Positions 27,345 to 36,315 of a stretch of 64,000 nt of DNA are shown here, piece after piece (the stretch's first letter is position 1; the number at the start of each line of letters is the position of its first letter). Where the stretch lies: contig NZ_JAIVKX010000002.1 in assembly GCF_020524285.1 (NCBI RefSeq), positions 248,001 to 312,000 of the forward strand, written 5' to 3'. Source of the DNA: Alloyangia pacifica. Its GTDB lineage: Bacteria > Pseudomonadota > Alphaproteobacteria > Rhodobacterales > Rhodobacteraceae. Both the position numbers and the translations under genes were made by a program. The notes under the pieces are model-generated. The model did no database searches. It had not been told where the DNA came from and worked only from the letters and a program-made list of their open reading frames with translations.

Positions 27345-29309
27345 ATGTCAGAGATCGGAGCACTGCTCTTCGGGGCGGTCATCATCGTGTTTTTCTCGTA
27401 CGAGCGGTTCAACCGCGTCAGCTACGAGGGGAACGGTCGTCTTGAACGACTCGTCTACCTTCTGTCGCCTGACAAGCTGCGCGCGCGGCGCATCGTGCTG
27501 CGCGCCTATTTTGTCTACGTCGCGACGCAGCTGATGCTCTACCTATTCTTCTGCGCCTATGCCGAGGTGCTGCCGCTGATCGGTGGCCCGGTGCTGGGAG
27601 GCGGAGATATCGGCGCCAGCGAACTGCCGACCGTGGCCACCGAGGCCGCCGCCACCGCGGCGACGGGCTACTCCCCCGACAGCGACCTGATCTCCTGGAA
27701 CCAGCCGCTCGGCGCGGTGGAAGAACCTTCGCCCGGGTGGACCCTGGGGATCGCGCCCGAGGTGTCCCTGGCGGTTGCGCTGATCATGGTCGGGCTGGCG
27801 CCGAGCTTTCCGATCCTGCAGCGCTTCGAAGCCTGGATGCGAGACGCCACCCATCGCCTTGCGGGCATTCCCACCCATGTCATCGGCGCGGCAGAGGATC
27901 TGCGGCGCCGCACCCTCGACATCGGTCTCAAGAAAAGCGGAACGGGCCGCGCCGCGGACCCCAGGCCTGCCTTGCTGCCACGGGGCGATCTCGAGCGGCT
28001 GAAGGTCTACATGGAGGCCGAGGGCGGGAAGCTGCGGGCGCCGCTGGATTTCCGCAACGATCTGATCATCATCTTTGCCGTCTCCGATTGGGTCCTGTCG
28101 CGTGGTTTGAAGCTTTCGCACCTTGAGGTGCGGCACCGGTTCGAACCGCTGGAACGCGAATTGGCCGAGCGCGCCGAGAGCCTGATCCTCGCGCTCGACG
28201 AGCGCTCGGGCTTTCATCGCTCGGGCCTGCCGCAGCCCGCCGTACAAGAGCCCGCGGAAGAGGCGCCGGAGGACGTACGACAGGGCGCGAACTGGGAGCG
28301 GCTCGCGGGTGACGCCGAGAAGCTGGCAGACGACATGTGCCTGCTGCTGGCGCTCTACAACGAGCACGGGATCATCGATCTCGAAGCGGAGGACATTCCC
28401 GACACCGACTCTGCGACCGAAACCGTTCGGAAACATGGTCTTGCACTGGAAAGTTTGCGCAAGTTCTTTCAGTCGGGCAATGGGGATGCGGTGCCCCATG
28501 TTCCCGCCTCCAACACCCTGCCGGCCTGGATCTGGAGCACGGCGGCCGTGCTGGCGGTTACCTTCCTGTGGTATTCGCTGGGGCCGGGGCGGCTGGAGGT
28601 GGGGCTCGTCGGCTACTCGGGGTCGTTTTTCCTGCGCAGCCTGAGTGAGCTCATTTCCGCCTTCAACATCTTCGCGATTCCGATGATCGTGTCGCTCGGC
28701 ATCCGGGACGGCGGTCTGCATACGCATCGCTGGAACTACATGTCACGGCTGCACTGGACGCAATGGCTGCCACAGGCGGCGCTCGCGCTCTCGGCGTCCT
28801 GGGTGGTCGCCACGGTGATCATCGGCGGCCTTGTGCTCTGGTCTCCGCGAACCGTGGGAAGCTGGAACTTCGAAGAGTTGCTCGCCGTCTTCGCGTTCAA
28901 TGGTCCGATCGTCCTGAGGGGCGCCATCCTCTCGCTCATTGTGATCTGCGTTCTGGATTCGCCAGTTGCCCGTCGCCCGGACCGCCATCGCGCGTCCCGG
29001 TGGCGCAGCCTTGTCTGGGCGCTTCGCGCCGCGGTCTTGATGGGGCTGGTCGGGGCGCTGACCCGAATCCTGAACACCAAGGTCGCCGCCTCGAGCGCGC
29101 GTCCGCCCCGTCTCTGGCCCGACGGGATCGACTATGGCTTGATCGTCTACGCGACGGGGTACTCCGCACTGATCGGCTTCGTCGTCGTGTTTTGCGTGGC
29201 CGAGGCGGTGCAGAACCCGCAGCGCCGCTTTGGGGCGCGCACGACACCCGGGGGCGAATCCAAGTCCGGGACAGGACAACGCCGTGCCAAAGAAGCGGCC
29301 GCGGAGTGA
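27345..29309 (+). CDS. Large multi-pass membrane protein of unknown family
   Basis: A 654-residue protein. Membrane helices by eye: 4-19, 53-78, 137-157, 392-412, 428-452, 476-499, 512-536, 556-577 and 598-622. A soluble region of about 230 residues (160-390) lies between helices 3 and 4 and contains a coiled part (RFEPLERELAERAESLILAL) and an acidic stretch (QEPAEEAPED). The tail is basic. No known transporter, kinase, channel or transferase motif was recognised. Its stop overlaps a GTG of the next gene, so translation of the two is probably coupled. Base composition resembles the rest of the chromosome. It may be a sensor or channel partner for the binding-protein gene. Confidence 0.8.
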   Translation: MSEIGALLFGAVIIVFFSYERFNRVSYEGNGRLERLVYLLSPDKLRARRIVLRAYFVYVATQLMLYLFFCAYAEVLPLIGGPVLGGGDIGASELPTVATEAAATAATGYSPDSDLISWNQPLGAVEEPSPGWTLGIAPEVSLAVALIMVGLAPSFPILQRFEAWMRDATHRLAGIPTHVIGAAEDLRRRTLDIGLKKSGTGRAADPRPALLPRGDLERLKVYMEAEGGKLRAPLDFRNDLIIIFAVSDWVLSRGLKLSHLEVRHRFEPLERELAERAESLILALDERSGFHRSGLPQPAVQEPAEEAPEDVRQGANWERLAGDAEKLADDMCLLLALYNEHGIIDLEAEDIPDTDSATETVRKHGLALESLRKFFQSGNGDAVPHVPASNTLPAWIWSTAAVLAVTFLWYSLGPGRLEVGLVGYSGSFFLRSLSELISAFNIFAIPMIVSLGIRDGGLHTHRWNYMSRLHWTQWLPQAALALSASWVVATVIIGGLVLWSPRTVGSWNFEELLAVFAFNGPIVLRGAILSLIVICVLDSPVARRPDRHRASRWRSLVWALRAAVLMGLVGALTRILNTKVAASSARPPRLWPDGIDYGLIVYATGYSALIGFVVVFCVAEAVQNPQRRFGARTTPGGESKSGTGQRRAKEAAAE

Positions 29310-29314
29310 AGCGC

Positions 29315-30649
29315 ATGAAGGCACCGATTATTGCCGCGCTGCTTGTGCTGATGCTCTCGAGCATGCCCCTGCGCGCACAGACCACTTCGTTCGGAGACAT
29401 AAGGATCGGGGCGCGGGCCGATGCCCGGCCGTTTGTCTGGAAGGAGGCGCGCAGCGGCGCCATGCCCGTCGAGGGGCGTGAGACAGGGGAATTCCTCGGG
29501 TTTTTCTGGGACATCTGCACCGAGGCCGTTGCGCGGGCCGGCTATGATTACGGCGGTAGTGTCGAGGAGGTGGATAGCGAAATGCGCCAGGCGTTTCTGC
29601 AAAGCGGTGAAGGGGGATACGACCTTCTGTGCGATCCGACCACGATCACCCTGTCTCGGATGGCAGGCTTCGCGCCGGGCGCACCCGCGGCCGCGCTGGA
29701 ATTCTCCCCGATCATCTTCGTTGCAAATGGCACCTTCGTTCAGCAGGAGCGCGGCGCGTCAGCGCCCTTCGCCTCGGGAAAGCTGCCGATCGGAAAGGCA
29801 GAGGCTGCGGAGGTGGCGGTGGAGCTCACGGCGCGCGGCGTGGATGCTCCGCCGCAGCAGGATGGCGCTGCGGCGCCGCTGGAGATGTGCCGCCATGTCA
29901 GGGCATGGCTCGACACTTCGACAGGCTCCGCCCCGTCCGAGGAGTTTCCGTGGCCACCGTCTGACAGCGCGGAACAGCCGGTCGATGAAAGCCCTTCCGA
30001 GGATGAGGCCCCGTCAGGGGAGGAGGCAGAGGCGGCCGACGCGGGCGGCACGAAGACGCGCTGGCCGGGACTGGAGACCGTTGGGACCTGGTTCAAGTCC
30101 TTCGTCGAAGAGGCCATGCTGGTCCGGCCGCCGGCGACCAAAACGGATGATTTGCACTTCCGGGTCTGGGGCTACGTGGCTGGTTCGACCATCGGCGCGG
30201 AACTCGAGCGGGACTTCCGGCCGGGCGGGACCACGCGGCAGGCCGAGAGCGACGTCAACCTGATCACCTGCCTCACGCCATTCGCGTCCCATGCCGAGGC
30301 GGCAGAGGCTTTCTGCCAGGGTCGGCTGGCGCAGTATTTCGGCGATGCGGAGATCGTGAAGGCGGCGCTGCGGACATACCGCGAGGCGAGCGGAGAGGCC
30401 TGTGCGGCCGACCTGAATCCGACCCGGCAGGGCACCTACGAGCCCTATGCGTTCGTCCTTTCGCGCGCGCGCTATCCGGATTTCCCCGAGCGGTTTGTCC
30501 TGGCGCTCTACGGCATGTTCGAAGACGAGACGGTGGAGCGCCTGTTCCGCGGACATTTCCCGGACGTCGAAGCTTCGGACTACCTGCAGACGCTGTTCCG
30601 GATCAACCGCATCCCGCGCGGCAGTGGCGCCGGGGCCGGTGAGCCATAG
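29315..30649 (+). CDS. Periplasmic binding-protein-like protein with acidic insert
   Basis: A 444-residue protein with a signal peptide (residues 1-21, cleavage after LRA). Residues 26-145 match the first lobe of the family-3 solute-binding fold: IRIGARADARPFVW, GFFWDICTEAVARAGYDYGG and YDLLCDPTTITLSRM (the usual CDPTTIT ligand-loop region). Residues 145-275 form an acidic Ser/Pro/Glu insert. Residues 280-435 match the second lobe (VWGYVAGSTIGAELERDF, YEPYAFVLSRARYPDF, LYGMFEDETVERLFRGHF). The start codon lies 5 bp after the stop of the membrane protein (a GTG overlapping it is the alternative). No permease or ATPase is nearby. Confidence 0.8.
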   Translation: MKAPIIAALLVLMLSSMPLRAQTTSFGDIRIGARADARPFVWKEARSGAMPVEGRETGEFLGFFWDICTEAVARAGYDYGGSVEEVDSEMRQAFLQSGEGGYDLLCDPTTITLSRMAGFAPGAPAAALEFSPIIFVANGTFVQQERGASAPFASGKLPIGKAEAAEVAVELTARGVDAPPQQDGAAAPLEMCRHVRAWLDTSTGSAPSEEFPWPPSDSAEQPVDESPSEDEAPSGEEAEAADAGGTKTRWPGLETVGTWFKSFVEEAMLVRPPATKTDDLHFRVWGYVAGSTIGAELERDFRPGGTTRQAESDVNLITCLTPFASHAEAAEAFCQGRLAQYFGDAEIVKAALRTYREASGEACAADLNPTRQGTYEPYAFVLSRARYPDFPERFVLALYGMFEDETVERLFRGHFPDVEASDYLQTLFRINRIPRGSGAGAGEP

Positions 30650-30815
30650 CGCCCGGCGACTGCCGCTTGCAGGTCGTGGTGGGCCGGGTTGTGGAGCACC
30701 ACTTGCGGGGCAGGCCGTGAAGGCGCGGGAGCGGGCAACGACAGAGCGCCATGGCGCCTTGCGGTGTCTTGAAGACACGGCAGGCAATCCATGGCGCTAT
30801 CCGAAGTAAATAGCT

Positions 30816-30832
30816 ACTTTCCCGAAGGAAAG
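30816..30832 (-). terminator. Terminator of tRNA-Ser
   Basis: ACTTTCC paired with GGAAAG(T), loop CGAA, directly after the tRNA-Ser CCA end on the minus strand; the last base pair uses position 30833. Confidence 0.6.
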
Positions 30833-30922
30833 TGGCGGAGAGACAGGGATTCGAACCCTGGGACCCCGTGAAGGGTCAACGGTTTTCGAGACCGCCCCGT
30901 TCGACCACTCCGGCACCTCTCC
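30833..30922 (-). tRNA. tRNA-Ser(CGA)
   Basis: A 90-nt class II tRNA with encoded CCA. The acceptor stem pairs GGAGAGG with TCTCTCC. The anticodon CGA is at 30886-30888 (reverse strand) within GGTCTCGAAAACC. A long variable arm and a GGGTTCGAATCCC T arm follow. Confidence 0.95.
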
Positions 30923-31107
30923 GCGGGGGTCGTGGGGGGCCGTTTAACGACAAGCTCGGGGGGGTGCAACAGGGAATTTTGAAGTTTTTTCGTCCGGGCG
31001 AAATTCTTTTCCGGCGAAGCTCCGCCGCCGCGGGATCTCGTCACCTTGGAAATGCCGGAGCCCGGCCCTAGGCTATGAGGCTGTCACATCCGGAGTACCC
31101 GCGTCCC

Positions 31108-31917
31108 ATGTTCCCGCGCCTTGCCGTCTGCGCCTTTGCCGCCAGCCTTGCCATGCCCGCCCATGCGGAACCCGCAGAGGAAATTCTCGATGCGCTGAAG
31201 ATCGGCGAGATCGTCGAGCTCATGCGCGAGGAGGGGCAGGGATACTCGGCCGAGATGGCCCAGGACTTGCTCCCCGCCGGCGAGACCGAGGCTTGGCGGG
31301 ACGCCGTCGCGCGGCTCTATGCGCCCGAGGCCATGGAAGAGGTCGTGCGTGCGGGATTCCTCGAGAGCTTCGGCGACACCGACGCCGGGCCGCTGCTCGA
31401 CTATTTCTCCAGCGAGGCCGGGCAGCGGGTCGTCGATCTGGAGATCGAGGCCCGGCGCGAGATGATCAACCCCGAGGTCGAGGCCGCCGCGCGCGAGGCC
31501 TGGCGCGAAGGGGCAGGGGGCGGCGACGCCCGGCTCGCGCAACTCGATGCCTTCGTCGCGGCGAACGACCTGCTGGACACCAATGTGACCGGCGCGCTAA
31601 ATGCCAGCTTCCAGTTCTATCTCGGCCTCGTGGATGGCGGCGGGCTGGAAATGACCGAATCCGAGATCGTCGAAGAGGTCTGGATGCAGGAGGAGGTGAC
31701 GCGGGCCGACACCCGCGAATGGCTCTACAGCTACCTTCTGCTGGCCTACCAGCCGCTCACGGACGCGGAGCTGCAGGACTATCTCGATGTGTCCGCGACG
31801 CCCGAGGGCAAGGCGATGAACCGCGCGCTGTTCGCCGGCTTCAATCACATGTATAACGAGATCTCTTATGGCCTTGGATTGGCCGCCGCGCGCGAGATGC
31901 TGGGCCAGGACCTTTAA
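31108..31917 (+). CDS. DUF2059 domain exported protein
   Basis: A 269-residue protein with a signal peptide (RLAVCAFAASLAMPAHA). The mature part is helical and carries two repeats of the DUF2059 pattern: a helix followed by (L/Y)(L/F)xYFSSEAGQR and QDYLDVSATPEGKAMNRALF. DUF2059 proteins are exported helical proteins of unknown role. The internal ATG at 31108 was chosen because the signal peptide begins there. It stands alone between the tRNA and the ribosomal protein genes. Confidence 0.82.
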   Translation: MFPRLAVCAFAASLAMPAHAEPAEEILDALKIGEIVELMREEGQGYSAEMAQDLLPAGETEAWRDAVARLYAPEAMEEVVRAGFLESFGDTDAGPLLDYFSSEAGQRVVDLEIEARREMINPEVEAAAREAWREGAGGGDARLAQLDAFVAANDLLDTNVTGALNASFQFYLGLVDGGGLEMTESEIVEEVWMQEEVTRADTREWLYSYLLLAYQPLTDAELQDYLDVSATPEGKAMNRALFAGFNHMYNEISYGLGLAAAREMLGQDL

Positions 31918-32228
31918 TCCGGGCTTTCGGCGCCTCAGGAGGGGGCTGGCGGTAACGCGGGCGAGAAAAGCGCGGCTCGGCGCGCGGAAAACCCGCCAAA
32001 TGCGCGGCAAAAGCCCGTGGCGCGGGTTGACAGATCGGGGAATTGCCCCGATAAGCCGGGCCTCGTGACGGGGCCATTGCGCGCCCCGCTTTCGATTCTT
32101 ATATCCATACAGCCCGCAAGGGCGCGCTGTTCGACGGCGGAGCGGGTCTTCCCGCACCACGAAGTCCCCCAGTACTTAGCGGTACGCATCGGGGCGCCTC
32201 AGGACGCGGTAGACAAAGGAAGACGCAG
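31918..32228. other. Promoter and long leader of rplU-rpmA
   Basis: About 310 bp containing the rplU promoter (32027-32055) and a GC-rich transcribed leader of about 165 nt. The leader has several possible stems and no frame. It may hold a ribosomal-protein regulatory RNA, but no known motif was identified with confidence. Confidence 0.5.
32027..32055 (+). promoter_or_regulatory. Sigma-70 promoter of rplU-rpmA
   Basis: TTGACA (32027-32032), a 17-bp spacer and GATAAG (32050-32055). The predicted transcript starts near 32062, leaving a 165-nt leader before rplU. Confidence 0.8.
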
Positions 32229-32798
32229 ATGTTCGCGGTGATGAAAACCGGCGGCAAGCAATACAAGGTCCAGGCGGGCGACGTGCTCCGCGTGGAAAAG
32301 CTGGCTGCAGACGCGGGTGAAACCGTCCAGTTCAACGAAGTCCTGATCCTCGGCGGCGACGACGTCACCGTGGGTGCCCCGCTGGTGTCCGGTGCCGCCG
32401 TCCAGGCGACCGTGATCGACCAGATCAAGGGCGACAAGGTCATCAAGTTCGTCAAGCGCCGCCGTAAGCACGGCTCGCAGCGGACCCGCGGCCACCGCCA
32501 GCAGCTCACCCTGCTGCGCGTGACCGAGATCCTCGCATCCGGCGCCGAAGGCACCGGCGTGAAGTCCGCCACCGGCGCTGCCTCCGCTCCGAAGGCCGCT
32601 CCGGCCGCAGCTGCTCCGAAAGCAGCCGCCGCTGGCGACGACCTGACCCAGATCACCGGTGTCGGCCCCGCCGCCGCCAAAAAGCTGAACGAAGCCGGCA
32701 TCGCCACCTTCGCCCAGCTCGCAGCCGTTGACCCCGAGAGCTTCGACGCCGTCAAGGTGAAGCCCGAGTGGGTCGAGCAGGCCAAGACCCTGGCCTGA
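32229..32798 (+). CDS. rplU: Ribosomal protein L21 with C-terminal helix-hairpin-helix-like extension
   Basis: A 189-residue protein. Residues 1-103 are ordinary L21 (MFAVMKTGGKQYKVQAGDVL, then FVKRRRKHGSQRTRGHRQQL), which binds 23S rRNA in the large subunit. Residues 104-136 form an Ala/Pro/Lys linker. Residues 137-189 (DDLTQITGVGPAAAKKLNEA, then GIATFAQLAAVDPESFDAV) look like a helix-hairpin-helix module of the type that binds nucleic acid. The extension seems normal for this group of bacteria but is absent from E. coli L21. The gene is followed by rpmA after 23 bp. Confidence 0.95.
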   Translation: MFAVMKTGGKQYKVQAGDVLRVEKLAADAGETVQFNEVLILGGDDVTVGAPLVSGAAVQATVIDQIKGDKVIKFVKRRRKHGSQRTRGHRQQLTLLRVTEILASGAEGTGVKSATGAASAPKAAPAAAAPKAAAAGDDLTQITGVGPAAAKKLNEAGIATFAQLAAVDPESFDAVKVKPEWVEQAKTLA

Positions 32799-32821
32799 TA
32801 GACAGTTAAGGAGACCAACCC

Positions 32822-33091
32822 ATGGCACATAAAAAAGCAGGCGGTAGCTCCCGTAACGGCCGCGATTCCGCTGGCCGCCGTCTCGGCGTGAAACTCTACG
32901 GTGGCCAGTCGGCCAACCCGGGCAACATCATCATCCGTCAGCGCGGCACCAAGTTCTGGCCGGGCGAAGGCGTGGACATGGGCAAGGATCACACCATCTT
33001 TGCCGTGGCCGAAGGTTCGGTCAAGTTCCACAAAGGCCTGAAAGGCCGCACCTTCGTGTCCGTCCTGCCGATGGCGGAGGCTGCCGAGTAA
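32822..33091 (+). CDS. rpmA: Ribosomal protein L27
   Basis: An 89-residue large-subunit protein whose N-terminus reaches the peptidyl transferase centre. [20 protein letters not shown] and the following [20 protein letters not shown] are diagnostic. No N-terminal extension needing cleavage is present. It is the second gene of the rplU unit and is followed by a strong hairpin. Confidence 0.98.
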   Translation: MAHKKAGGSSRNGRDSAGRRLGVKLYGGQSANPGNIIIRQRGTKFWPGEGVDMGKDHTIFAVAEGSVKFHKGLKGRTFVSVLPMAEAAE

Positions 33092-33111
33092 TCCGATCCC
33101 GGATTGAAAAA

Positions 33112-33150
33112 ATGAAGGGGATCGGCACGGGCCGGTCCCCTTCTCCGTTT
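33112..33150 (+). terminator. Terminator after rpmA
   Basis: A 13-bp stem with one G-U (33114-33126 with 33131-33143), loop ACGG, then a T/C-rich tail. Confidence 0.8.
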
Positions 33151-33203
33151 CGGGGGGAGACGAAGCGGCCCGCGAGAGTTCTCGCGACAAGAGGAGAAAG
33201 ACG

Positions 33204-33755
33204 ATGAGTCTGGCCGAAGACGACCAGCTGACCGCGCAACCGGTCATCGAGACACCCCGCTTCGTGCTGCGGCCGCTGCGCCGCTCCGATGCCGGGATGA
33301 TCGCGCATTACACTTCGGAGCTGCGTCTTGCACGCATGACCACCTCGATTCCGCACCCGCTTCCGCCGGGCGCGACCGAGGCCTTCATCACCCGTGCCAT
33401 GGACCCCAAGCGGGTCGAGGACGTCTGGGCGATGGATGCCTCCGACCAGGATGGTGCCGAGGTGATGGGTCTGATCTCGCTCGAACGTCTCACCGATGGA
33501 AACCAGGCCGAGATCGGCTACTGGGTCGCGCCGCCGTTCTGGAACACCGGCCACGCCTCGGAGGCGGTGCGCGCGCTGGTGCAGGCCAACCCCTTCGGAA
33601 GCGCCACGATGTTCGCCTCGGTGTTCCAGGACAACGCGGCCTCGGCCCGTGTGCTGACCAACTGTGGCTTCGAGTACATCGGCGACGCCGAGGCCTTCTC
33701 GGTTGCCCGCAATTCCGCGGTGCCCACCTGGACCTATCTGCGCCGGATGGACTGA
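33204..33755 (+). CDS. GNAT-family N-acetyltransferase (RimJ/RimL type)
   Basis: A 183-residue protein. ETPRFVLRPLRRSDAGMIAH near the start is the RimJ/RimL-like entry; IGYWVAPPFWNTGHASEAVR matches motif A, where acetyl-CoA binds; SVFQDNAASARVLTNCGFEY is motif B. Such enzymes acetylate protein N-termini or small molecules, and the substrate cannot be told. An RBS-like GAGGAG precedes the ATG. Its position after rplU-rpmA is common in related genomes, where it is usually followed by obgE; here ccmF follows instead. Confidence 0.92.
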   Translation: MSLAEDDQLTAQPVIETPRFVLRPLRRSDAGMIAHYTSELRLARMTTSIPHPLPPGATEAFITRAMDPKRVEDVWAMDASDQDGAEVMGLISLERLTDGNQAEIGYWVAPPFWNTGHASEAVRALVQANPFGSATMFASVFQDNAASARVLTNCGFEYIGDAEAFSVARNSAVPTWTYLRRMD

Positions 33756-33798
33756 GCGCGCGCCCGCGCGACGTCGACACCCGCGACAAAGTGATGCC

Positions 33799-33832
33799 GC
33801 CCGGCCGATGATTTCCATTGGCCGGGCGTTCT
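33799..33832 (+). terminator. Probable terminator after the acetyltransferase
   Basis: GCCCGGCC pairs with GGCCGGGC (33799-33806 with 33820-33827) and is followed by TTCT. It lies about 45 bp past the stop and just before ccmF. Confidence 0.55.
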
Positions 33833-33853
33833 CTTGGTGCCTATAAGCAAGGC

Positions 33854-35821
33854 ATGATCACCGAATTCGGACATTTCGCGCTCATCCTCGCCTTCCTCGT
33901 CGCCTGCGTGCAGGCGGTGGTTCCGATGATCGGCGCGCACAAGCGATGGCCCGGCTGGATGGCCGTCGCCGAGCCCGCCGCAACGGCGCAATTCCTGCTT
34001 GTCGCGCTGTCCTTCGGCGCCCTGATGCATGCCTTCATCACCTCGGACTTCTCGCTGCGGCTTGTGGTGATGAACTCGCATTCCGCCAAGCCGCTGCTCT
34101 ACAAGATCAGCGGCGTCTGGGGGAACCACGAGGGCTCGATGCTGCTCTGGGTGCTGATCCTGTCGCTCTTCGGCGCGATGGCGGCCTGGTTCGGGGGCAA
34201 CCTGCCGCCGACGCTGCGGGCGCGCGTGCTGTCGGTGCAGGCGGCGGTGGGCGTGGCCTTCTTCGCCTTCATCCTGTTCACCTCGAACCCCTTCCTGCGT
34301 CTTGCGGTGCCGCCCTTCGACGGGCAGGATCTGAACCCGCTGCTGCAGGACCCGGGGCTCGCCTTCCACCCGCCGTTCCTCTACCTCGGCTACGTCGGCC
34401 TCTCGATCTGCTTCAGCTTCGCGGTCGCCGCGCTGATCGAGGGTCGGGTCGATGCCGCCTGGGGCCGCTGGGTGCGCCCCTGGACGCTGCTGAGCTGGGT
34501 GTTCCTGACCGTCGGCATCGCGCTCGGCTCCTGGTGGGCCTACTACGAGCTCGGCTGGGGCGGCTTCTGGTTCTGGGACCCGGTCGAGAACGCCTCCTTC
34601 ATGCCTTGGCTGCTGGCCGCCGCGCTGCTGCATTCGGCCATCGTGGTCGAAAAGCGCGAAGCCCTGAAGAGCTGGACCATCCTGCTGGCGATCCTCGCCT
34701 TCGGCTTCTCGCTGATCGGCACCTTCATCGTGCGCTCGGGCGTGCTGACCTCGGTGCACGCTTTCGCCACCGACCCGCAGCGCGGCGTGTTCATCCTCGG
34801 CATCCTTGTGTTCTTCACAGGCGGGGCGTTGACGCTCTACGCGGCGCGGGCGGGGATCATGCAGGCCAAGGGCGTGTTCGGCATCGTCAGCCGCGAGTCG
34901 GCGCTGGTGGTGAACAACATCCTGCTCGCCGTGGCCTGCTTCGTGGTCTTTACCGGCACGCTCTGGCCGCTGGTCGCCGAGATGCTCTTCGGCCGCAAGC
35001 TCTCGGTCGGCGCGCCCTTCTTCAACATGGCCTTCACCCCCTTCATGGTGCTGCTTGGCCTGATCCTGCCGATCGGCGGCATGATCAGCTGGAAGCGCGG
35101 CAAGATCGGCCGGGTGCTGCGCCAGCTCGCTCCGGCGCTGGGGCTGGCGTTGGCGTTGGCCGGGCTCGTTTGGGCGATGCAGACCGGGCGCAGCCTGATG
35201 GGCCCCATTGGCGTCTTCCTCGGCACCTGGCTGGTTGCGGGGTCGATCACCGACCTGCTCAGCCGCATCGGTCAGAACCGCGACTGGCGCCGCCTCGCGC
35301 GGCTGCCGCGCGCCGACTGGGGCAAGGCGGTTGCTCACGCGGGGCTTGGGGTCACCATGCTGGGCATCGCCGGGCTGATGGCCTGGCAGCAGGAGGACAT
35401 CCGCGTCGCCCATGTGAACGAGCCCTTCACCGTCGGCGCCTACGAGCTGGAACTGCTCGGCGTCGAGCGGGTGCAGGGGCCGAACTATTTCTCTGACATG
35501 GGCGAGGTCTCGTTGCGCCGGGATGGTGCCGAGGTGGCGCATCTCTACCCGGAAAAACGCACTTATCCCGTCGCCGGGATGCCGACCACCGAGGCGGCCA
35601 TCGACGGCGGTGTCCTGCGCGATGTCTACGTGGTGCTCGGCGATGCGCAGGGCGGCGGGAGCTGGACCATGCGGACCTATGTCAAACCGCTCGCCAACTG
35701 GATCTGGGGCGGGGCGATCCTCATGGCCCTCGGCGGCGCGCTGAGTCTGTCGGACCGCCGCTTCCGCGTTGCCGCAGGCGCGCGCAAGGCGGCCCCGGCA
35801 CGGGGAGTGCCCGCGGAATGA
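33854..35821 (+). CDS. ccmF: Cytochrome c haem lyase subunit CcmF
   Basis: A 655-residue multi-pass membrane protein of cytochrome c maturation system I, which attaches haem to apocytochrome c with CcmH. The tryptophan-rich haem-handling region is GWGGFWFWDPVENASFMPWL, and WGNHEGSMLLW is the other family mark. About 14-15 helices are expected. The ATG at 33854 was chosen over an upstream in-frame start. It overlaps ccmH (ATGA). Confidence 0.97.
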   Translation: MITEFGHFALILAFLVACVQAVVPMIGAHKRWPGWMAVAEPAATAQFLLVALSFGALMHAFITSDFSLRLVVMNSHSAKPLLYKISGVWGNHEGSMLLWVLILSLFGAMAAWFGGNLPPTLRARVLSVQAAVGVAFFAFILFTSNPFLRLAVPPFDGQDLNPLLQDPGLAFHPPFLYLGYVGLSICFSFAVAALIEGRVDAAWGRWVRPWTLLSWVFLTVGIALGSWWAYYELGWGGFWFWDPVENASFMPWLLAAALLHSAIVVEKREALKSWTILLAILAFGFSLIGTFIVRSGVLTSVHAFATDPQRGVFILGILVFFTGGALTLYAARAGIMQAKGVFGIVSRESALVVNNILLAVACFVVFTGTLWPLVAEMLFGRKLSVGAPFFNMAFTPFMVLLGLILPIGGMISWKRGKIGRVLRQLAPALGLALALAGLVWAMQTGRSLMGPIGVFLGTWLVAGSITDLLSRIGQNRDWRRLARLPRADWGKAVAHAGLGVTMLGIAGLMAWQQEDIRVAHVNEPFTVGAYELELLGVERVQGPNYFSDMGEVSLRRDGAEVAHLYPEKRTYPVAGMPTTEAAIDGGVLRDVYVVLGDAQGGGSWTMRTYVKPLANWIWGGAILMALGGALSLSDRRFRVAAGARKAAPARGVPAE

Positions 35822-36315
35822 CCCTGCCGAAACCCTTCCGCGCGCTGCTGCTGCTGGCGCTTCTGGCGCTCCCGCTGATGCAGGCGACGCCGGCGCAGGC
35901 CGTGCAGCCGGACGAGATGCTCGCGGACCCGGCGCTCGAGGCGCGGGCGCGTGAGCTGTCCAAGCACCTGCGCTGTCTGGTCTGCCAGAACGAGAACATT
36001 GACGATTCCAATGCCGCGCTCGCGCGTGACCTGCGCCTGCTGGTGCGCGAGCGGCTGGTGGCGGGGGACAGCGACGAGGAGGCGGTGGCCTACCTCGTGG
36101 ACCGCTACGGCGAGTTCGTGCTGCTGCAGCCCACCACGCGCGGCTGGAACTGGCTGCTCTGGGCCGCCGGGCCGATCCTCTTCGTGCTGGCGCTGATCCT
36201 CGCGGCGGTCTACCTGCGCGGCCGCGCGCGCGCCGAGCCGAGCACGGAGGCCGGCCTCAGCGCCGAGGAAGAGGCCCGGCTGAAGCGCATTCTGGACGAA
36301 AACCGCTCCTCCTGA
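35818..36315 (+). CDS. ccmH: Cytochrome c maturation protein CcmH (CcmL)
   Basis: A 165-residue protein with a signal anchor at the N-terminus, the conserved redox motif LRCLVCQN (residues about 56-63), and a membrane helix near residues 118-138. It reduces or holds apocytochrome c thiols for haem attachment. This is the short alphaproteobacterial form, without the TPR part (CcmI). Its start overlaps the ccmF stop by ATGA. Confidence 0.96.
   Translation: MTLPKPFRALLLLALLALPLMQATPAQAVQPDEMLADPALEARARELSKHLRCLVCQNENIDDSNAALARDLRLLVRERLVAGDSDEEAVAYLVDRYGEFVLLQPTTRGWNWLLWAAGPILFVLALILAAVYLRGRARAEPSTEAGLSAEEEARLKRILDENRSS

Noticed and set aside
25780-30922. Possible integration site pair at the tRNA genes
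   Set aside because: No second copy of either tRNA 3' end and no integrase gene were found in the window.
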